Shown piece by piece: positions 56,222 to 64,000 of a stretch of DNA of 64,000 nt. Made by a program: the position numbers and the translations under genes. This stretch comes from Platanthera guangdongensis (taxonomy: Eukaryota; Streptophyta; Magnoliopsida; Asparagales; Orchidaceae). The notes under the pieces were generated by a model that was not told the DNA's origin, ran no database searches, and saw only the letters and a list, made by a program, of their open reading frames with translations. The DNA is taken from the NCBI GenBank assembly GCA_039583875.1, contig CM077164.1:69719628-69783627 (forward strand), read 5' to 3'. The stretch's first letter is position 1, and each line of letters starts with the position of its first letter.

Positions 56222-59200
56222 TGTAACATCCCACTTTCAATTATTCCCCTCTACTTAGGTTGTATTAAGGCATGTGGTGGGCGGACATGGATTTAGGCTA
56301 GGTTTGAACCATGGGGTTAGGGTTCAGTCACATGGGGCCCACAACAGGGCCCAAGGTAGTCTAGGCCAAACCAGCCCAAATTGGGTTCCTAGACACACAT
56401 TGATTCCACCACTGCATCCCTAACCCTAACACCAACCTAAGGGAACCATAAGGCATATCACAAGGTCACCAATTGACTAGAGTTGACCCAAGTCAACACT
56501 AGTCTTAATTTGGTCAAACTCATACCTAAAGGCTCAAATAGTCCAAGTGGGCCACCACCATGGCCCAACCCAAGTTAGGTGGTGTCATATGGCCCATGAC
56601 CTTCATGTGGGGTCAGCCCACTCACCAAGTTGACCAAGTCAACCCTAAAAAACAACAAAGTCAACATGAGGCCTAATGGAAGGAAGAGTGAACCAAGCCC
56701 ACTCCCAATGGGCAAAGCCCACTAACCATGGCCCATGACCAGCCCAAGTGGTCAAGGACAGCTCCAACCCCTCTGAATTAGGAGAGAGAATGGATGCATG
56801 GGGGTAAAATGGGAATTTTAGGAGAGAGAAGGTGGAGGAAAGAAAATTAGAACCATGTGGCCCTCCTCCCTTCTGTCCAAGGCACCTAGAAAGCTTCCCC
56901 AGCTCATTCTAGAGGGAATATGCTGCTGGATGGCCACTTGGCACCATGGGTGAAGCTTCCTAAGCTTGGCCGAGACCCACCTTGGAGTTAACTCCATGTA
57001 CAACCACTCCCAGCTAAAGGCAAGCCCACCATCACCCTTAGTGAGCTCAAGCGAGTGGAAGTCGACATCTGGAACAAGGAATTTGCTGGAGAAACCAGGA
57101 AATGGGAAGGACTCGCCGAGTAAGCTCGGTCATGGCTCACCGCAGCCAAACTCGCCGCCAAGCCTCAATTCTGGTTTGTTTCACCTCACCTCTCACCGTA
57201 CTAGGGTTCTAGATCGACTAGGAGAGACATCAGACTCAATTGAGCCCGATACCATCAAAGCAGAGAGAAAAAATCCGACCTTTCTCTTCTTGCTCGGGAT
57301 TGTCGGAGGAGCCGCCTCCGGCAGCCTCACCGCCGGGAAACGCCAGCCACCACCAAAACGAAGGTGGTGGCAATAATCGTCGGCAGTGGCGCCGGCCCAG
57401 GTGGCCGAAATTTTCCAGCAACTATGGCCCAGGAAGAAGGAATCGCAGTCTTTGGCCACCTGGGGACGATGAACAGATGACGTCCATCAGAATGGATTTG
57501 ATTAATGAATTATTTATTAATGAATTATTTATTTATGAATAGTAAATCATATGTCACACTTTTATACAGAACTTGCATGCTAAGAATAGGCCTCTTAAAT
57601 GCAATTTCAGAACCTGATATCAACACAAAAATTGTAGGTCTAGGTCTTACCTTCATTTTTCCACCCTAAACATAAGATTTGGAGATATAGGGCTCCCTAT
57701 AGGGCCATTCTACAAGGACTGGTCCTATGCTAGGGCAGAAATTTAATTGAATGCCCATCCCAAACCAGCAGTCCACTTGACCCAAAATTTTAGGTATATG
57801 CTTAGTTAGGTCAAACTTAGACTCTGTAAAAAATATGAGATTTTGTGGAAGAAATTTTCCTATAGTTTTTGTGAAAATGCATATAATAAATTAATGGAAT
57901 ATTTGGAGAAACATAACTCTAAATGGCCCCAACTTTTGGTGGCATGGACTTTGGGTCAATATAATCCCATGATAAAAATTTCAACCTCTTTGGGCCTCTT
58001 CATGTTGGGTAAACCCACTTGCATGAGTGTGAAGAATATAGGCTTGGTGTGCCTTTAGCAAAAATTCAAATAATGGGGACTTAGCCCATTTGGAACATTT
58101 CAAGCCTATGAAATCTTAGTCAGAGGAATATTGGGGTGAAATATACCTTCAACAGAAATAATGGGATTTTTTGGATCAATAATTCCATTATTTGGAATTT
58201 TTGAAAATTAGGCCATTTAAAGATAAAAATTTAATAATGGGGTTATTGGTGAGATAACACTTTCAAATTTTGATAAGAACTCACGGTAGACATATTTAAC
58301 CCCTGAAAAATTTATGAGTCTGTTAGATGATTATAAAATGGAATTATGTAGAATTTATAATTTTGCCCTTTTATGGTAATTATTTAAAAATGATGGAAAT
58401 TCAGCAGGAAACTTATGGGAAAATTCCTAGTGTTTTAAATATGTATTTGTGACCTTGTGTAATTTTCTGGACATTTTGGATGCTTCCATAGGTTTTAAAT
58501 CCAAATAGTGGCATTTTTGTAATATTTGTCATATGAATGTTAGTAAACCAAATTACTGTTTTGGACCATGAACTTTTGTATTTGGTATTATTTCAGTAAT
58601 TTACATTTGCAATAATTTTCCTAGAATTTTTAGAAACATATTTAATGTACTTCATTTGTAAAGTGGTCAATTCATGAATTTAACTAAAAATGAAAATTAA
58701 ATGGAAATATAAATAGGAAAATTACAAATCTTGGAAATCAGTCATAATTAGACTAGATGATCATCAGGAGAATTTATTAGACCAGGGGAACCATTTGATA
58801 TAGTACTTCTTGTATAAAGTGACATAGGCCACTTAATTAAAGGATTTAATTTAGGGTCATATGAATTAGAAAAATAGTGAAAACTCCACATAATCAATAT
58901 CATATATCATATCATCCCATGATAAATGGTTAGGATCAATTTGGCCAAGAAATTGGAAGTCGTACTTTGTGGGTGGTAGTAGGTCATGGGTTGCGTCTAG
59001 CTCAGGTAGCATATACTACTAGGACCGCCGGGGGGATAAGAATAATCATTGAAATGGTAATTATTTTGGGAGAATAAACCCTGGTTGGTCTACTATAGGT
59101 CATTTCTTGGTTACGAGCGATAGAGCGCAAGCCCTAGGATAGTAATTATAATAAAGTCCTGCGGAAGACCGTCGCCCTTCTATTAACATCTTAAGTCACT

Positions 59201-60929
59201 AGGATCACTCCAGAGTAATAATGAGAGCAGAATATGGACAAGGGGTAGTCATTAATAAGAGTAAATATCCTTGTGAAAGGGAGCTTTGGGATTCAGCCCA
59301 TCGTAGTTCCTAGTGCCCTCGAGAGCCCTTCATCGGGCATGCCCTAGGCAGTCCTGGGATTAATCCTAAACTACTAGGTGTAACTAACACTAGACAAGAG
59401 TAGTCTAATAGGTTAAGGTATTGTGGTTCATTCTCACCCGTGATGGGTTTAAGGGATTTGAAAAAACGCCTTAATGTGCATTCTCACCCGAGGAGGGTTG
59501 GAGGGATTCATACCTAAGGCACTGATGTGCAAGCTTACCCGTGATGGTTTGGAAGGTTTCAGGACGGTTTGGTCCTGCGAGCTGGAGGCTCGGGTTGGAA
59601 TATCTTGCATGTGCATAAACTTGTGGCGGGTCATGCGGTACTGGGCCAATCTTCACACTGATGGCAGTATGGTGGCTTTGACGAGGTGTGACGGTTTGAG
59701 GGGCCAGTTGGTTGTTTTACGCTGCGGTCTGGAGGACAATCCCCAAAAACGCACACTCGACCAAAACGACTGGTGGGTAGCTAGCAAATAGTACGTAGAG
59801 ACACTAGAGTGCACGTAGAACGTGTATAGAGGTGTATGGGAGGTCTAGGCCTGGTAGTGTGATACCCGCCTAGGAGTGGAGACGCCCGCTCTACTGCTGC
59901 CGTAGCCACAACAGTGGTAACAGAGAGTGATGCTAGCTCCGAAAAGTGGGAACTAAAGGTCTGTGATCACAGAGTCGTATGCGTGAGTTGCACTTGCATG
60001 AATCATAAAACGTATGCATATCATACATTTATAACTAGGTCATACGCACCATGGATCCTTATCATATAAATTAGTATGGGCACTTTTATATGATAAGTTA
60101 TATTTCTGGAAACCTTAACTTATATGTTTGTATGGGCATTCATATAAGTTAAGGTACTTCTGTGATGGTAGTAGTAGTTTATTTTACTTGATATCCTTAC
60201 TTGCTTCTTTCAGTACATGCTTACTTACTGCACTTTACTTATTTCAGTTTAGTACTTTTACCTTTCATGCGATATACATATAGAACTGCTAGAGTAGGAT
60301 TAAATGATTCTATACATACTTGTTAGCTTAGCTCCACTGCCACCTGCTTCTCTTGTTTTACCCCTTGTTGTCCTCTGCTTCGTCCTCCCGCCATGTGCCT
60401 AGGAGTTGTGGAGTGAGGTATGGAGAAAATGACTTAGGCTTTTGACTAACGGTCGGTGTGACCAATCATTTTAGGTACTCGAGGAGATGGATCACCAGCA
60501 GAATGAGGTGGCAGGACGTGAGGAGTCGATACCACCACCACTTACTACTATGACCGTAGCTCAGCGTCACGTGATGACGCGTGTACCGTTGATAGATTAG
60601 CTTCCGCTTGTTTGTATTTGTAAGAGAGAGAGATTTGACTTTCATGTACAGGGCATAAGCCTTTTCTCTTTCTGCCATACTCATTGTGGACTATTACTGT
60701 ACTTTCATTTTCATATGTATGATATGTACTGTGATCTTTGTGGACTTGTTAGTTATTACTACTTGTTTTACTTCTTTCTCTCTTTTGGCCAACTTGGTTA
60801 TATGATCGTACTAGCCGGCAGGATCATCGTGTTGCGGTGTCAACTAACCCGTGTGTTAGTGCCACCGTAAGACGGCAATTCTGGGCATAAGACTGGGTTA
60901 ACTCCTTGGTAAGGGGGAGGGGTCTTACA
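56222..60929 (+). mobile_element. Element F 5' LTR
   Basis: It ends GGGGTCTTACA like E's LTR. Shared blocks with E include the segment near 59275-59345 and the U5 end near 60810-60929 (TTCTGGGCATAAGAC). Much of it is AT-rich non-coding sequence. The mini-exon lies at 57132. Repeats around TTCTCACCCGTGATGG/AGGAGG occur at 59433-59545. Confidence 0.87.
57132..57173 (+). CDS. Element F putative 14-codon gag mini-exon
   Basis: ATG opens MAHRSQTRRQASIL and is followed by GTTTGT, a fair donor. It has the same codon count as E's mini-exon at the corresponding place. The acceptor position before gag reads CAA at 61118-61120 where E has CAG, as expected for a decayed copy. Confidence 0.42.
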
Positions 60930-61120
60930 AACTAGTATCACTTGAACAAACGATCATAAGAGAAGAAGTCCACACCACTGAGCCACCCCGCACGAGCATT
61001 AGTTTGCGGACAAACTATGCAGTGGAAACAATGGTGTGCCCGTGTGTAAAAGGTCACATAAAACAGTCCACATAAGCAATGAGTTAGGCCAATTCTGATA
61101 TAAACCTTACCTTTGTGCAA
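60930..61120 (+). promoter_or_regulatory. Element F leader with mutated primer binding site
   Basis: TAGTATCA at 60933-60940 stands where E has TGGTATCA, so one base of the primer site has changed. The leader ends at the altered splice-acceptor position. Confidence 0.65.
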
Positions 61121-62240
61121 CCTCCCAGGGTCGCCGTACCACAGAGTGTGGCTCCTCCACCTCTGGATCCCACTCCGTTTCTACATACAGAGATGGGTCA
61201 GACCTTGACGGCCGTCCTTGAGGCCTTCAGGGCCCAGCAGATTCCGGCACCGCTGCCAAATCCGGGATCAAACTGGCTGAGTGCGTTCAAGAGTTTATCC
61301 CCGCCCATGTACCACGGGACGGAGAATGCAGTAAAAATGGAGGAATGGCTCGAGGCTATACATGAGATGTTAGCAAGCATCAGCTGCCCTATCAGCGAGG
61401 CGGTTCATTTGGAGACTACTGCACTGGATGCCCATGCGAAGAGGTGGTGGAAGTCCATGATGGACTCCACCTATGCAGATAGGGATCTGTCAGAAATATC
61501 TTGGGAGGAGTTCGGCGAGGTATTCTTGGACAACTTTATATCCACCACGGATCGGGATGAGTTAGAGGAGAGGTGCTTGAATATCAAGCAGGGGACCATG
61601 TCGGTGATTGAGTACCAGAGGGAGTTTTCCCACCTTGCCAGGTTCACGGGGATACATGATACAGACGACAGGAGGTATGCCAAGAGGTTCTACCGGGGCC
61701 TTAGAGATGACTTGAGGCAAGCCCTATTGTTCATCTCTCACGGCACATCAGCTCAGATCATCGAGATGGCCAAGAAGCTGGAGGCAGACTAGCTGATGGT
61801 GTAGAACATAGGAAAGAGATCACTGGAAGGATCGTCCTTTGGTGAGAATATTCGAGGCTCACAAAGGGGCAGAGTCATGAGGCATAAGAGAGGTGGGGGA
61901 TATTATCATCCCAACTACAGATAGGAGCAGGGGACCCCTGCAGCATCAGCTCCTCCACCACCACAGATGCATGGCCAGATGAGACAGGACGATCATGGCT
62001 AGTGACCGATAGTCTGCTTTGCGTGCCATCAGCCGGGTCATATTAGATCAGAGTGCCCGCACCAGTTTCATCCACTCCCTCCTCCACCTCAAGTTGTCCC
62101 TCCAGTACAGCAGGGCCAAGGTCGAGGATGAGGTCGAGGTAGAGGCCGAGGTCGAGGACCTTTTGGCCGAGGCAGAGGACAGGAGCAAATGTATGCATTA
62201 GACCTCGCTAAGCCAAGGAATTTGGAGGAATTCATCACAA
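61121..62240 (+). pseudogene. Element F gag, decayed
   Basis: The frame from 61121 holds MGQTLTAVLEAFRAQQ (ATG at 61193), the capsid domain (AKRWWKSMMDSTYAD, FYRGLRDDLRQALLF) and a TAG at 61790-61792 replacing a conserved Trp. Sequence beyond contains an intact zinc knuckle CFACHQPGHIRSEC near 62016 and a basic tail broken by stops. It is clearly homologous to E gag and keeps the AAGAGG that E has lost. Confidence 0.88.
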
Positions 62241-62347
62241 GTATATAACTTATGTCATGAAATTAAGACATTTTCCTCTATTTTTACTATTTTACATGAT
62301 CTTGACCATGAAGAATGACTACCCATTTTAAACTCAATCAACCTCAG
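62241..62347 (+). other. Putative phase-1 intron at the F gag-pol junction
   Basis: ACAA|GTATAT (62240/62241) and CTCAG ending at 62347 bound 107 bp. Phase and flanking codons match E. The donor's last exon base is A instead of G. Confidence 0.48.
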
Positions 62348-64000
62348 GGATAGTCTTCATCAGCGGCAAGCCCGCTCATAAGCTATTCGATACGGGTGTT
62401 TCGCACTCATTCGTGTCAGAAGCCTTTGTTGAAGGATTGAACGGCATCGAACGATTCACGGGCTCAATGATGAGAGTGAGGCTACCTGATGGATCGATAC
62501 TACTATCATCTGCCAAGTACAATATGGAGGAAGAAATCGGCGGTAAGACTTTTGAAGCACCTGCGATGATTCTGAAGATGCCAGATTTCGACTTGATCTT
62601 GGGCATGACTTGGTTATATTGGAATCATGCCTAGATTAACTGCCCATCGAGGAGGATCACCCTGAGGCACGGAGACTCCCATGTCATCTTCTAAGGTATT
62701 AGACTTGTCTCCCACCTCTTATTATCATCTGTACTGGCTGCCAATGCCCACAGGAAAGGAGAGGAAGTGTACATTATCTGCTTCGAGATGGCGGGAGCAG
62801 AGACTTCTATTCTGGATATTCCGGTGGTTCGGGATTTTTCCGACGTGTTTCCGGAGAAATTGCTCAGATTGCCACCAGCCAGGGACACGGACTTTCGTAT
62901 TCAGTTGGTGCCAGGAGTTAGGCCCGTATCTCGAGCACCATATAGGATGATGCCAAAGGAGCTAGCAGAGTTCAGGACGCAGCTACTGGAGCTGGTCGAG
63001 TCAGGGTTTGTCTGACCGAGCTCATCGCCGTGGGGAGCACCAGTATTATTTGTCAAGAAGTTGGATGGCTCGCTGCATCTCTGCATCGACTACCAGGAGT
63101 TGAATTGGTTGACGGTCCGAAACACATACCCGCTACCCCGGATCGACGAGCTTTTCGATCAGCTTCAGGGAGCCTTCTGGTTCTCCAAGCTAGACTTGAG
63201 ATCGGGGTACTATCAGCTGCAGATCCAGGAGGGGGACATTCCGAAGACAGCATTAAGTTCCCGCTATGGATTGTATGAGTTTACAGTGATGCCATTCGGG
63301 CTCACGAATGTGCCTTCTGCATTCATGATCTTGATGAACCACGTCTTCGAGCCCTACTTGGATAGATTCGTTATAGTTTTCATCGATGATATAGTGATCT
63401 ACTCTCAGACTCAGGAAGACCATACTCAGCATTTGGCCTTGGTTTTGGGGAAGCTGAGAGAGCACCAATTGTATGCAAAGTTCTCCAAGTGCCAGTTCTG
63501 GCTACATAAAGTGACATTTCTGGGGCACACTATCAGTGGGGCAGGGTTGGTCGTGTACCCAGCCAAGGTTTAGGCATTTAGAGATTGGACACATCCAAAG
63601 TCACCGTCGGATATACGCAGTTTCCTGGTGCTCGGAGGATATTATCGCAAGTTTGTGGAGGGGTTCTCGACGATAGCACTCCCACTCACGTCCTTGACAA
63701 AGAAGTATGCAGCTTTTATATGGATGGAGAAGTGCGGGGCGGCATTTCTGGAGTTGAAGGACAGGTTCACCTCTTCCCCTATCCTTGCACTTCCATCTGG
63801 GAAGGAAGGATTTCATATATATACTGATGCCTCATATCAGGGGATGGGTGCGGTCTTGATGCAACATGGGCACGTCATCGCTTATGCTTCGAGGCAGTTG
63901 AAGAAACATGAACAGAATTACCCCGTACATGACTTAGAGCTCGGGGTGGTGATGTTTGCTTTAAAGATCTGGATATATTATCTATATGGGGTTCATTGTG
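62348..64000 (+). pseudogene. Element F pol: protease, RT and start of RNase H
   Basis: One frame reads protease (LFDTGVSHSFVSEAF; DTGV replaces DTGA), the linker, reverse transcriptase ([19 protein letters not shown], catalytic FIDD near 63382) and RNase H ([10 protein letters not shown] near 63820), and runs to the window end. In-frame stops lie near 62632, 62693, 63015 and 63571. Several are explained by single C-to-T or G-to-A changes. Integrase and the 3' LTR would lie beyond 64000. Confidence 0.9.

Larger units (their letters stand above)
56222..64000 (+). mobile_element. Element F: old Tekay/Del-like element, 3' part outside the window
   Basis: It starts TGTAACATCCCACTTTC after Copia-2 sequence. 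A 4708-bp 5' LTR, gag, protease, reverse transcriptase and part of RNase H are visible. LTR blocks and proteins show it is a relative of E, but it carries many stops. The target duplication cannot be checked because the right end is missing. Confidence 0.9.

Noticed and set aside
56222..56320. Host gene fragment beside Copia-2
   Set aside because: TGTAACATCCC marks the start of a gypsy LTR related to E, and no exon-like sequence follows.

Overview
The window looks like heterochromatic plant nuclear DNA. It is made almost entirely of LTR retrotransposons inserted into one another, and I see no host gene, rRNA, functional tRNA or CRISPR array. Plant origin is inferred from three things: SIRE-like Ty1/copia and Tekay/Del-like chromovirus (Ty3/gypsy) proteins, primer sites matching plant initiator tRNA-Met, and LTRs of 2 to 4.7 kb. 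I cannot name the species.

Layout, oldest to youngest as far as nesting shows. Copia-2 (54462-56221, + strand) is a decayed remnant. It is cut on the left by Copia-1 (SIRE-like, - strand, 1-54461) and on the right by gypsy element F (56222 to beyond 64000, + strand). Copia-1 is split by two gypsy insertions only 108 bp apart: A (4978-42034, TSD CCTGA) and B (42143-50965, TSD GCCAT). A is a gag-only element. Its right LTR is broken by C (9498-18996, - strand, TSD GTTCA) and by D (19984-41735, + strand, TSD TGTGA/TATGA). D has lost most of pol and contains E (23567-37677, + strand, 4.5-kb LTRs), followed by an inverted pair of tRNA-derived SINE-like units (37678-38115). A, B, C and D form one related clan, with similar LTR ends and an array of palindromic ACACGsCCGTGT motifs in U3. 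E and F form a second clan.

All the gypsy pols carry protease, reverse transcriptase, RNase H and integrase domains. Where the 3' end is present they finish in the short chromodomain-like tail typical of Tekay/Del. Every polyprotein is damaged. C is closest to intact (one 1-base insertion in pol, plus a changed zinc-knuckle residue), then E (one gag frameshift, one pol stop). A, B, D, F and both copia elements are heavily decayed.

The most interesting signal is a conserved split-gene organisation. In A-D the gag frame has no ATG of its own and starts right after a splice-acceptor-like TATAG or GATAG. Each 5' LTR has a single in-frame 8-codon mini-exon (MAPKRxxR, or MAPRKNVR in D) ending at a GTAACG donor. 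E and F have an equivalent 14-codon mini-exon. A second, short phase-1 intron-like segment (75-147 bp) separates gag from protease in B-F and, if removed, puts the two in one frame. Splicing would therefore give Gag, Gag-Pol and an unspliced genomic RNA, with only the last keeping the primer site. This is inferred from in-window comparison and needs RNA evidence.
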